Shown in pieces: positions 21,554 to 31,300 of a DNA stretch of 64,000 nucleotides. The stretch's first letter is position 1; each line of letters begins with the position of its first letter. A model generated the notes under the pieces. It worked only from the letters and a program-made list of their open reading frames with translations. It searched no databases and was not told the origin of the DNA. Source of the stretch: Manduca sexta (Eukaryota; Arthropoda; Insecta; Lepidoptera; Sphingidae); the NCBI RefSeq assembly GCF_014839805.1, contig NC_051120.1:10788001-10852000 (forward strand), read 5' to 3'. Made by a program: the position numbers and the translations under genes.

Positions 21554-24500
21554 GTGAGAACTTACAAGTGTTATTAAAATAGAACAAATATTGTTGCTGT
21601 AGACACTATACACGCGACCTACAGCTTTTCTCTTATGTTATCACCTATTTAGTTTAGTGGCAGTGTATAAGGCCAAGTAGGATGTCCTGGGTTTGATTCC
21701 CGAAAAAAAAACCGGTGGACCCCATCACACTTCAGAGGACAATGTCCAGCGGTCATAAAACGTTTTGCCAAATTATTTATTGACCTCACATTCGATAACT
21801 GGACTTTTCCTTTTTTACACCAAACATCATGTTATACAAGTATAATTTTCCATTTAGGTATCTAAAACTTCGACCGGGCGAGAAGATATTCGACAGGATC
21901 GAACCGATCGAGGATACGAAAGGCAACAGTGGCACCAAGGGTCGCATGGTGGTTACTAATCTGAGGATTATCTGGCATTCCTTAGCATCACCACGGATCA
22001 ATCTTTGTAAGTAATCATAACAAAGTTTATGACTTTTTATTGTGGCTCGGCGAAATGGCTTTACAGCACGTCATGTTAAGTGAAGTAAAACCCATGAAAA
22101 TGCCGACCGGTCAAAGATACAAGCATCCCCGGACGGTCGGCACAGTCATGCCGGCCTGCATAATTGCTTCTCCACGCTCCGCTTGAAGGACCCTAAGTTA
22201 TAGGAAGGAGGGAACACGTGTGCTGGAAAACCATTCCACAGCCTGATGGTACGGCATAATTTGCCGAATCTTTTGGTTAGCGCCAAAATGAAAGACACCA
22301 CTGATCTGTGGTGCCGCAAACCAGCACGCGTGGTTCTGGAAAGGTATAGTGAGGATGGGATAAGATTGAATAATTCTTCGGAGCACTCACCATAATGCAG
22401 ACAAAGGAAGACTAAAAACTTCTTTATAGGGGCACAGCCTTTACTGCACCTACTGGTTAATGGAATAGACTCCAAGTAGTGTCGATTGATGAGAGATGAT
22501 TATCCCTCGCCAGTCGCCACAATTATGCCGGTCTTTAAACTAGATATACACTGGCTGATCTCGGAACGCGACACACTTACGTGTGCCAATATAGTTTTAA
22601 CACCTTGTGTACGGTGGTCGCTATCCAAACGAATTGAAATATTCTACCACCAGCAAAGAGCTTGGTGGCTCGTCAAGTCTATTTTAGACTTGGTTTTGAA
22701 TATTGGAAAATGGAATATAGTATTTCAATTTATTTTTTCACGTGATATTCCCAGTCTAAATTGAATTTTAAATATAGACATCCTAGAAAAATACTCTTTT
22801 TCTGTAGTCAGCCGTCGCGTCGAACTAATAATAAATTTTCTTTGTAATGCTTTTATATTTTACCTTATTATCTGATCGATACAATCATGTTATTCAAAAT
22901 ACAATTTTCTATGAACAATATAAAGCTTAGAGGGTTTTTCTATCCATCATCATCATGGAGACTGAAATTTGTGATGAATATGGTAATAGGCTCACCCCCT
23001 ATCATATCATGGGATGGAATATATGTAGCGGAATGCGTGTACCATTTGCGCCTCTGTCTACCCCTTCAGAGATAAAAAGCGTGGTTTTGCCGCTATTTAC
23101 ATAAGCGACCTTACCACCACAGGGGCCGTTCAAGTATTACGTAACGCAATTTGGGGCGAGGGGGGACTTGTAAAATGTTACGATACGTAACAAGGGCGGG
23201 AGGGGGGTCTCGTACAAAGCGTTATGTAACATTGTTTTTTTTATTTTATTTTAAAACAATAACTAGACTGATAGGTTAGCTAGGTTAGGGCTCATGTCCT
23301 CGCCGGTGAGGATCGCGACGCGTTACCCTTCTATTTCCCCATACTTGCCAGCCCGAGCTGGTTACTTCGGTTTATACCTTGTCTTTAGTATAAATTTTAT
23401 CCCTAATTTAAAATGTTCATAGTTATATAAGTAATTTTAATAGTTGATTAGAAATAATAATAATTATTCTTATGCATTGTTTTGACGTATCATAAGTGCA
23501 ACTTTGTTCGCCTACGTGATAAATAAAGTATTTTATTTTTTATTTGATTTTAAGGTATTTTAACGACTTTCCGATATTATGCATAAAATAATTGTGAATA
23601 TTAGAAAAAAAAATTCATTTTAGAGTTACATAACTTTTGGAGGGGGTGCGGGGGCGTACAGGAAAACGTTACGGCGCGTTACATGGGGGGTGGGGTCAAA
23701 AATCTTCAAAAATTGCGTTACGTAATACTTGAACGGCCTTGAATAAGCATTCATTTTATTTTCAGCTATAGGTCTAAATTGCGTCACGATGACCAACACT
23801 AGGATAGTGAACTCCGGTCTTCGTGGCACCACGCAGGCGCTGTACCTGCTCGCCTCCTACAGAACCAGCAGATATGAGTTTATCTTCACTAATCTGTCCC
23901 CTAACTGCATCAGGCATTATACATCGGTCTCAGGAGTTCATAAGTAATTTTCTCTTTCTAAATATTGGACTATCTTTCTTACTAATTTATACTAAAATAT
24001 AAAAGTGAAGAGTTTGTTTGAAGGCGCTAATCTCAGGAACTACCAAACAGATTATGATTTTTTTTACAAATAGGAAACTAGATTAATTGAGTGCAATATG
24101 CTACTTTTATTCTATAAAAACTATTTCACGCTGGCCGCCAGCAAAAGCTAGCATTACAAATGCGAAACTGTGAAAATATATGAATGTTTGTTACAAGTAA
24201 ACACGTAAACCGCTAAACGGATTTAGATGAAATTTAGCACATAAAGAGACCATGTCCAGGATTAACATAAAGACTATTTTTAATTCTATTAATTCGCATC
24301 CGCAAGACACATTTGGATATTTCGTTGAAATAATATATTGGACCACAATCCATTTTATTTCAGGGCGTATGTGGGCTCCAGGCTATACAGAGACCTCAAA
24401 CTGAGAGGCTCGGTCATACATAACAAGCAAATACGCATGCTACCACTTGAAAAGGTGAGTTAAACTCATATTAGTGGAACTAGGTGAAACTCAATGCATC

Positions 24501-27069
24501 AACGATTTTTTTTATACGTGAACAAAAGTGACCCCACTGCACCTGATGGTAAGTGGAGTGGAGTACAATAGAATGTCGACTGGCGAGAAATGATTACCCC
24601 TCGTCAGTCAACACAATTATGCCGGCCTGCTGGAACCGGATATATACAAGCTGATCCCGGAACGCGACACACTTACTTGGGCCACTATGGCGGTATTAAC
24701 ACCTTGTGTACGGTGGTCGCTATCCGAGCGGATATAAAATATATCCTACCACCAGCAAAATATTAACGCTCATATACTGTTATATTCCAGTTTGATAACA
24801 TTGTAGTCAAAGCAATTACAGGGCATTATTACATGTAACGTCTCAAAGAGAACAGTGTAGTGCCTGTGCCTTGCCATTAATTTTAATTTGAAGTTCTTGG
24901 TGGTACTATTTATGGAGAGTTATGGCATCTACAGAACAACTTGCACTCTTGAATGAAAGTTACCTATCAGTTCTGTATAGGAAGTAAAAGCTATCACCAC
25001 AATTGGCTACTTAAACTGATTTCTTATTACGTGAATGATATTGAAATAAAACTGTTTCGGATTACTTAAAAAAAATATATTGTCAAATGTAGTATATTGT
25101 AACTTTGGTTTGCGGATGACCGACACCTCAGTCCGCTCTGTGATCATGATTGCTGCAAAGTCCTTGAAACGACGTGAAAATAGTATAAATAACCGTGATA
25201 AAATCCGTAAATAGGTTTATTTCGAGGCTTTTTATTATATTAAAATTACTCTTTTTTATAGAATTCTATCGCGGTTTTAATATTTTAGTTTTGTTCCGAC
25301 GTTTCGGAGACTGCAACCTTAGTGGTCACGGGGATACTTTATTATACATTGTTCTCGTTTGCAGATCTGTCTCCAAGAAAATGGTATTTGGAATCTATCA
25401 AGCGACTCAGGGAATCTCGGTACTATGATAGTAACAAACGTTAGGGTTGTCTGGTATGCGGATATAAACGAAGCCTTCAACGTCTCTATGCCTTACATTA
25501 CTATTGAAAGTGTGAGTATACGTATTATTCGGTGGCGTTGTTGTAACTTACGCGGTACCAGACTACCGCGCTGAGGTCCTAGGTTCGAATCCCAGGTCGG
25601 GCTAAAAAAATTTGTGACTTGGTTTTCCCATCTCAAAAATTATTCAGTCGCAGTTCGGAGTCAAGAAGGTGATCTAATAACCACGTGCTTTAGAAAGCAC
25701 GTAAAGATGTGAAGAGAGTGAAGGAACAGACAGTACACTTGTGTATTGCGCACACGCTTGTGCACTATATTGTTTTCAGCGTACCTGGCTGATTTCCGTT
25801 GAGATTGGCTGCCGTGGCCGAAATATGAAAAAGATATTCATTCAATTCAAGCGGCGATAGCCTAGTTGGGTGTGGAACAGACTGCCAAGACGAATGTCCG
25901 CAGGTTCAAATCCCAAGGGCACACACCTCTGACTTTTCTAAAAAATCATGTGTGTATTCTTTGTGAATTTATCGTTCGCTTTAACGGTGAAGGAAAACAT
26001 TGTGAGGAAACCTGCACATCTGAAAAGTTCTCTACAGGAATTTCGGAGGTGTGTGAAGTCTACCAATCCGACCAGCGTCGTGGACTAAGGCCTAATCCCT
26101 CTCAGTAGTAGAGGCGGCCCGTGCTCAGCAGTGGGCAAATATATAGGTATAAGTGTACAGGGCTGATATTATTATTATTCATTCAATTGATGTGAAATAG
26201 GTACTGCAAAATATATTATTTTAGATAAATGGTTTAGTATACCTCTAAGCCTTTAACGAAATAGTTTTACCACAACTATTTACAACGATGATAAAAATTG
26301 CTTTCATATTCCCATCCATAGATTACCATCCGTGAATCTAAGTTCGGCGAAGCACTTGTGTTTGTTATACGGCAGTCGTCAGGTGGCTACGTCCTGGGAT
26401 TCCGAGCCGACCCCCGCGAGAGACTTCGCCCCCTACTGACGGAGCTCCAAGCATTACACCGAGCCTATAATGACAAGCCCATCTTTGGAGTTGAAATAAA
26501 TTGGGACAATGAGGTATGCAAACTAAGTATCGATTTTATAAAAATACTAGCTTTTACTGGGGCTCCACTCGCAAAAAATGATTTTGCGTGGTAAATATTT
26601 TTCCCGGGATGAAAGTAGCCTATAGCACTCTAATTTAGCTTCCTATTAGCGAATAAATCAATTTCAAGTTGTTTAAACAAACAACTATTCAGGTTTATAC
26701 ATTAGTATGGATAGTAATTAAAGCCCATTTTTATGTCCTTATCTGTTTAGATTTTTTAATTCTGATCTAATGAAAATGAGGTCCTTAAATTATAGACTCG
26801 TTATAGATTCATTGTCTATGAAAAATTAAACAATTTTGAATCGGTTTCAGACCCCAACATCACCTGCAGATGACATAGAAGATTTACAAGAAATAGGAGA
26901 ACCCCGCGGGGAGATGGGACCAAATTTATATCTCGCATCGCAGCTAGCTCAAAACAAACCAGATTCAGAAATAAAACCTGTTTATAGTCCATATTTGGGA
27001 CTGGATATAGAACCTTTGAAAGAGGGTTTCACTCTTAAAAGTTTGTTTGAAGTTCAAACATCTTCATAA
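21489..27069 (+). CDS. BBS5: Bardet-Biedl syndrome 5 protein (BBSome subunit), complete, 7 exons
   Basis: Joined exons are 21489-21553, 21858-22006, 23766-23943, 24364-24454, 25365-25511, 26322-26513 and 26851-27069. All introns are GT-AG and every phase joins. The product is 346 aa, close to the roughly 340 aa usual for BBS5. The start is supported by an in-frame TAA at 21468-21470 and by the conserved N-terminal '[10 protein letters not shown]'. Two PH-like repeats (DM16 type) are visible: about residues 25-130 ('[19 protein letters not shown]', '[11 protein letters not shown]') and about 160-245 ('[15 protein letters not shown]', '[11 protein letters not shown]', '[11 protein letters not shown]'). 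The C-terminal tail ends '[20 protein letters not shown]'. In the family, BBS5 is the phosphoinositide-binding subunit of the BBSome, which moves membrane cargo at the ciliary base and along the axoneme. In an insect that points to sensory neurons and perhaps sperm. Introns 1, 2, 4 and 5 carry transposon debris, but no exon is broken. Confidence 0.95.
21642..21715 (+). repeat. tRNA-like SINE head relic in BBS5 intron 1
   Basis: 'agtttagtggcagtgta' resembles a box A region and 'ctgggtttgattccc' a box B. It is a decayed SINE head with an A-rich run after it, not a functional tRNA. Confidence 0.4.
21858..22006 (+). CDS. BBS5: BBS5 exon 2
   Basis: Acceptor 'catttag' precedes 21858 and donor gtaagt starts at 22007. 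It encodes the first PH-like domain core '[18 protein letters not shown]' and '[20 protein letters not shown]'. Confidence 0.95.
22060..22475 (-). mobile_element. LINE ORF2 C-terminus and 3' UTR, in BBS5 intron 2
   Basis: The minus-strand frame 22146-22475 (109 codons) shows '[14 protein letters not shown]', '[15 protein letters not shown]' and 'NLGSFKRSV', the C-terminal end typical of a Jockey/CR1-like non-LTR retrotransposon ORF2. The polymerase core is absent. The 3' UTR continues towards 22060. It is a 5'-truncated dead copy lying antisense in the intron. A shorter relative is at 2118-2345. Confidence 0.75.
22480..22655 (-). mobile_element. LINE 3' end fragment (family L), in BBS5 intron 2
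   Basis: The segment matches the order of 24505-24765 and 38608-38840: 'gagagatgattatccctc', 'acaattatgccgg', 'gctgatctcggaacgcgaca', 'aacaccttgtgtacggtgg' and 'tcgctatcc'. All three copies lie in the same orientation relative to each other. Confidence 0.65.
22955..23090 (+). repeat. SINE-A 3' half, in BBS5 intron 2
   Basis: The segment contains 'aggctcaccccctatcatat', 'catgggatgg' and 'tgcgcctctgtctacccctt' followed by 'gagataaa', the SINE-A body without the tRNA head. It is 5'-truncated. Confidence 0.7.
23124..23738. mobile_element. TIR element (MITE) in BBS5 intron 2, itself interrupted
   Basis: The ends are inverted: 'ggccgttcaagtattacgta' at 23124 and its complement ending at 23738, each followed inwards by 'acgcaat'. 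Further inside, 'gttacgatacgtaaca' on the left and 'aacgttacggcgcgttac' on the right show the T/G-rich MITE body. The centre (about 23235-23550) is a family-M retroelement tail. A target-site duplication could not be resolved. The right end lies 27 bp before exon 3. Confidence 0.75.
23340..23550 (+). mobile_element. Family-M retroelement 3' tail nested in a MITE
   Basis: The piece has 'ttgccagcccgagctgg' and the terminal 'cataagtgcaactttgttcg' then 'gataaataaagtatttt', as at 4795-5150. It ends with a T/A-rich tail. It lies between the arms of the MITE at 23124-23738, so it inserted after the MITE. Confidence 0.55.
23766..23943 (+). CDS. BBS5: BBS5 exon 3
   Basis: Acceptor 'tttattttcag' precedes 23766; the donor is gtaatt at 23944. 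It encodes '[20 protein letters not shown]' and '[12 protein letters not shown]', completing the first PH-like repeat. Confidence 0.93.
23980..24310 (+). repeat. Two repeat-H fragments in BBS5 intron 3
   Basis: 'ttactaatttatactaaaa' with 'aaggcgctaatctcaggaac' is one fragment. 'attacaaatgcgaaactgtg' with 'aacggatttagatgaaattt' is a second. Both resemble repeat H copies elsewhere. Confidence 0.55.
24364..24454 (+). CDS. BBS5: BBS5 exon 4
   Basis: Acceptor 'tttcag' and donor gtgagt flank it. It encodes '[15 protein letters not shown]' and '[11 protein letters not shown]', linking the two PH-like repeats, and ends in phase 0. Confidence 0.93.
24505..24770 (-). mobile_element. LINE 3' end (family L) in BBS5 intron 4
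   Basis: On the minus strand the fragment ends with 'ccatcaggtgcagtgggg' and an A-rich tail. It shares all ordered blocks with 38608-38840. It is an antisense intronic retroelement tail. Confidence 0.65.
25020..25345. repeat. Repeat family with 'gacgtttcggagactgcaac' core, BBS5 intron 4
   Basis: The block includes 'attgaaataaaactgtttcg', 'gtgatcatgattgctgcaaa' and 'gttccgacgtttcgga' followed by 'ccttagtggtcacgggg'. A relative of the end is at 63455-63555 and short starts recur at 2408 and 7566. It ends 20 bp before exon 5. Confidence 0.55.
25365..25511 (+). CDS. BBS5: BBS5 exon 5
   Basis: Acceptor 'tttgcag', donor gtgagt at 25512. It encodes '[20 protein letters not shown]' and '[20 protein letters not shown]', the most conserved part of the second PH-like repeat. 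The exon end after AGT is chosen because it keeps phase with exon 6. Confidence 0.95.
25530..25615 (+). repeat. SINE-A head in BBS5 intron 5
   Basis: 'cggtggcgttgttgtaact' (box A region) and 'taggttcgaatcccagg' (box B) are followed by a short A run and a tiny body remnant. It is a truncated SINE, not a functional tRNA gene. Confidence 0.65.
25700..25835 (+). repeat. Dispersed repeat J, copy 2, BBS5 intron 5
   Basis: The same ordered motifs as at 590-718 ('agagagtgaaggaacag', 'tgtattgcgcac', 'gccgtggccgaaat'). SINE-B inserted just beyond its end. Confidence 0.65.
25848..26176 (+). mobile_element. Full-length SINE-B with 12-bp TSD, BBS5 intron 5
   Basis: ATTCATTCAATT at 25836-25847 is repeated at 26177-26188. 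The head has a box-A-like 'gatagcctagttggg' and a box-B-like 'caggttcaaatccc', then the SINE-B body ('cacacacctctgacttttct', 'aaggaaaacattgtgagg', 'cccgtgctcagcagt') and an (ATT)n tail. The perfect duplication and intact head make this the reference copy of the family in the window. Confidence 0.9.
26322..26513 (+). CDS. BBS5: BBS5 exon 6
   Basis: Acceptor 'catccatag', donor gtatgc at 26514. It encodes '[20 protein letters not shown]', '[11 protein letters not shown]' and '[13 protein letters not shown]'. Phase 0 at both ends. Confidence 0.95.
26851..27069 (+). CDS. BBS5: BBS5 exon 7 (C-terminus)
   Basis: Acceptor 'ggtttcag' precedes 26851. It runs '[18 protein letters not shown]' through '[18 protein letters not shown]' to a TAA at 27067-27069. 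Confidence 0.95.
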   Translation, partial: TPTSPADDIEDLQEIGEPRGEMGPNLYLASQLAQNKPDSEIKPVYSPYLGLDIEPLKEGFTLKSLFEVQTSS

Positions 27070-27082
27070 TCATCAAAGATTA

Positions 27083-27088
27083 AATAAA
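27083..27088 (+). terminator. Possible BBS5 polyadenylation signal
   Basis: AATAAA lies 13 bp after the stop codon, which would give a very short 3' UTR. A second AATAAA is at about 27139-27144. Which one is used cannot be told from sequence alone. Confidence 0.5.
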
Positions 27089-27420
27089 CTTCTAACTTGT
27101 TTTTGTTTCTATTTTGTGTTTCGTATCTATTACAATAGAATAAAATAATGAATTGTAACAAAATAGTAGTACCTACTCAATAATCATATTTTTTAAAATA
27201 TTCCTGGATTAAAAATCATGACCATTATCTCCAACATATTGTACTATAAAAAAATTATAGTGATTTTACTTTTTATCAAGAGTTAATTATCCCGAAAAGG
27301 ACTTACATGCGAGTGAAGTCGCAGGCAATACCAAGTTGTTCATAAGTGTATGCGCCAGAGCTGTAAGACGCACTTTTAAAAATGTTATTTTGCAGTTGAC
27401 AAGCAGCTGGCCCTCAGAAG

Positions 27421-27970
27421 TAGGGATGTGAAATTGTTGATAAAAATCGATTTTTAATTAATCGTTTATTTTTTAAGTATGAAAAATCGATTAATAAATA
27501 ATCGACTTTTCTTATTTTTTCAATTAATTTCAAAATAAACGCCATATACATTATATCAATAGATTTATTCATTAAAAATAAACAACAGAAACAGTAAGTT
27601 CTTATATAATCAACACAAATTAAAGTTTTAAATAATCAAATTTTTTTTTCACATAAATCAACAAAATTAAATTATTCAAATAAAAAAAACTAGATATTCG
27701 TACTGCAATAGTAAGTTCTTATAAAATGCCATCAGATGGCGTTAATGTAATATTATGGAGCTATGATAGTATTCTTTGGCAGTTCGCGTATCGGACTCCA
27801 AGCCAGAAGACCAACCGTAATGTCGGGGTGCACTTATTGCATGATTATAAAAAATCGATTATTAATCGATTATTAATTAAAAAAAAATCACGTAATAAAA
27901 TCGATTTTTACTTTAAACAATCGATTTTTAATCGATTATTTCCATTATCGATTATTTTTTCACATTCCTA
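27421..27970. mobile_element. hAT-like MITE with perfect 8-bp TSD between BBS5 and MCPH1
   Basis: CTCAGAAG at 27413-27420 recurs at 27971-27978. The ends are inverted: 'tagggatgtgaaa' at the left and 'tttcacattccta' at the right (one mismatch in 13). The interior is AT-rich with many ATCGATT/AATCGAT words and no transposase. The frame 27726-28055 is chance. 8-bp duplications and 'TAGGGATG' ends fit hAT non-autonomous elements. Confidence 0.88.
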
Positions 27971-28321
27971 CTCAGAAGCTGGCCTCAGCAGCTGGCATAT
28001 TTTGACACTTGTTTTTACGAAAGACAATATGTTTAAGAATTTAAATTTGAAGTAAAGAAATACGTAAAACTAGGCAGTATGATCGTAAGACTATAGCCTG
28101 TCCTCTAAAAACGAAGAAAAAAAATTTGTCACTTGTCAAATGGTCAGCTGACAGCTAAGTAAACTTTGTTGACAAGTTGGAACATGTTCATGAATAAGGT
28201 AAAAAATAAATGATATCGTCAACAAAATAGTGTAGAATGGAATCATTTCGTTGTTCATTAACACCAGTAGATTTGGTTTTTGTAAGTTTAGAATAGTTTG
28301 ATTGGCTCATACATTAGCATC

Positions 28322-28354
28322 ATGAACAAAGAAGTAATAAGCGCATCGAGTTTG
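28322..28354 (+). CDS. MCPH1: MCPH1 exon 1 (11 codons)
   Basis: Encodes MNKEVISASSL and ends at a consensus donor gtaagt. Support is the upstream in-frame stop and the phase match to exon 2; no conserved residues are present, so an alternative first exon is possible. Confidence 0.6.
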
Positions 28355-31300
28355 GTAAGTACAGAAATAACTATTTTTTTAATAAAAAACTGATTATATC
28401 TCATGATTTTACCCCTTATTTCACTCACTTTCTCACTTTTGCGCCCACTACAAAGTAACTGTACCACAATATAACAAAATGGTTATCTTCCTTATTAAAT
28501 TTAAAAATCAATCTATCCTACCAACTACATAGAAACAAAAGCGCCATACTATCCAAATATTTTAAATTTAAGCCTGTCACAATTAGTTATTTATTCAATA
28601 AATCGTAAAGAATTAAAGTTTCTTTATAAAAAAGCATTTTATTTAAACAGTGAATAAGCAATCTTTAAGAGTCACATCTAGCATGTAGATATATAATATA
28701 TTTAATATAGAGCTGATGTAAACGATATACAGTCTCCAGGATTATATGTCCTAACTTTCTGAATGTTTTTTTCAAAGAGATGTTCAGCAAGAATGAGGAT
28801 AAGAGAAGAATGGTCAAGATTGAAGGAAACAGACAATCTCGTCACAACTCCAGATAAATTCAGCAATAAACACCAAGGACATCCAAATACAAATGAGAGA
28901 CAAAATGAAAATTATATACCATATATTAAAAACATAATTCCAGTACGGAGTACAAGAAAGGTAGGAGCTAAGCTAGTGCTTTTGAATAATAAATATTCAC
29001 AATAGGGGACCGTCCTGTGTTTGATTTTGTACATTATTCTATATGTAATGGTTAATAATATGAAAAAGAAACCTGCGAAAACTGCATTAAAATTGGTTAA
29101 AAAATGAGCCAGTAATTCATATTTCAAATATCACTATGTGCCGACGTGGGAAGATCACATCATCTCTTTCTTTCGCACGCGTCACTTTACTTTACTTACC
29201 CCTTCTACCGAAATGGAAAGACTTATAACTTGTTGATTTTTTACTGGATTTATATAATTATTTCTGTGTTATAATTTATATAATGTAAATATTTGATAAT
29301 AATAAAGAACAAAAATGAGTCCAGTCCCGTGTTTTACATATAATAAATAGTAGTTGTAATAGGGTGATGACTGAACAGTATAGATATTGAAGAAAAACTA
29401 ATATAGTTGTCTTTATTAAGCAACAAAAGCCAAAACCAGTTTTTGGAATATTTGCCTGTCTGTATGTTTGTACATTCATCACACAAAATCTGCTGCATTA
29501 AGTTTACACCGATGTATTGTTAGAGGTCTCATGGTAAAATTTTGGCTCTATTTTATCCAAGGATATCAGATCCCAGTAGAATCAGACCTTTATCCTGGAA
29601 AACCCTTTTCACACAGGGTTGGCTAGCAAAAGCTAGGTTTTAGTAAAGTTATGGTGATAATTTTTAATCCAACAGTTATAGCAAAGGGTAATATTTTTCA
29701 ATGCTGTGTTAACACCACCTTTACTGTTGTATTTCAAAACATTATTATAGTTAGGCTTAATATTTGTTTCTTTGTGTATTTTCAAACACTATTAATTTTC
29801 AAATTACAGCTAATAAACAACAAGCCACAAACAAGTGACGTACTGAGAGGTGTAGTAGCATTAGTAGATGTGGGCTCGGAGTCCAGGGCACTAGCGTTGA
29901 GGGCAGCACTCACTGCATTGGGATCAAGTGTGGTGCCCAAATGGAGTCCATTAGTTACCCACCTCATCTGGTCACAAGGTATGTCATGTTAATGAAACAT
30001 AAGTAAAAAGCGACATCAATAATAGCGGCGTTAGCCTAGTAGGGTGTGTGTAGCGACAACGTCATGCATAATCTTACATAGATATTAAAATAAGTAATAA
30101 GTCATGTACGTCACCCAGATTGGTATATAACCACCATTTGTGCATGAAATAAATCAGACCAAAAATCATCTCTTGTCTCATTTCATCTTGCCATAAACAC
30201 ATGGCAAAGAGTGTAACAGACTGCCAAATAAATGTCTATAAGTTCAAAATCCAAGGATACGCTCCTCTGATTTTTTAAATGTGTGAATTATGGTTTAATT
30301 TAACAGTGAAGGCAAACATCGTCAGAAAACGTGCATACTTGAGAATATACTTTGGGAATTATCCCTTGCTTTAAAAATGAAAGGAAAAACATGCCGAAAC
30401 CTACCTATCTAAGAAGTTTTGCATAAGAACGATTTGATAATCAAACTTAAGACATTCGTAACCACAGTCTGTTTGCAGTTATCAGGCTATCGGAACAAAA
30501 CTGATTAAATATACCGCCTTATATTCCCCAACCTCCCTTCAGGTGGTGACCGCGCAATCCGTGCGAAAGCTCGAGCTCTGGCTTGCAGACTGGTGTCTCC
30601 GTTATGGGTGGAAGCTTGTGCAGCATCAGCTAAGCGGTTGCCGGAGCAATCCTTCCCGGCTGCTCCCAGACCTTCCGATCTACCTTCGCCGAGGACTTTG
30701 AAGCAAATGCTGGTTTGTTAATTGATTTTATTGTTCCCTTCATTTTACTTGTATTATAAATGATAAAGTTTGTATTGTCATATGAATGAAGTGTTCCAAA
30801 CAACAATAAAAAAAAACAATTGTATTTTTTTTTCTGTGTACTGTAATTTATACATTAAACTAATTTTAAAAAGAGCAATACCGGAGTTTCTTGCCCAGTC
30901 TTCTCTCATGTGAACTGCTTTCTAAACTTAGAGTTCAAATTTACAGAATCTATATGATGTATGTTACATCTTATAAGTTCAAATAAATTAAATAATTTAA
31001 TTCCATAGCATAAATTGCATTGCATAAATATCTCATATAATATTTTTTGATTTGACCGCATACAAAAGGAATTGGCACTGGTAATTATTATTAAAAATTA
31101 TTAAAACTTACTTTTTTTTGTTTAAAAAACTTACTTTTATTAGTTATTGACTGTCTCAATGGATCACCACCTATACATGGGACCTATTACATTGCTAGTG
31201 AAATTTGGTTATAACACCTCAAACAATAAGGGTTATGTTATTTTAAATCTTAACTTTAAATGAATATGGTGTAAAAATAAGTAATTTTTCACAGAAAAAA

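Noticed and set aside
27726..28055. 109-codon frame between BBS5 and MCPH1
   Set aside because: It spans the interior and right end of the hAT-like MITE and has no family similarity.
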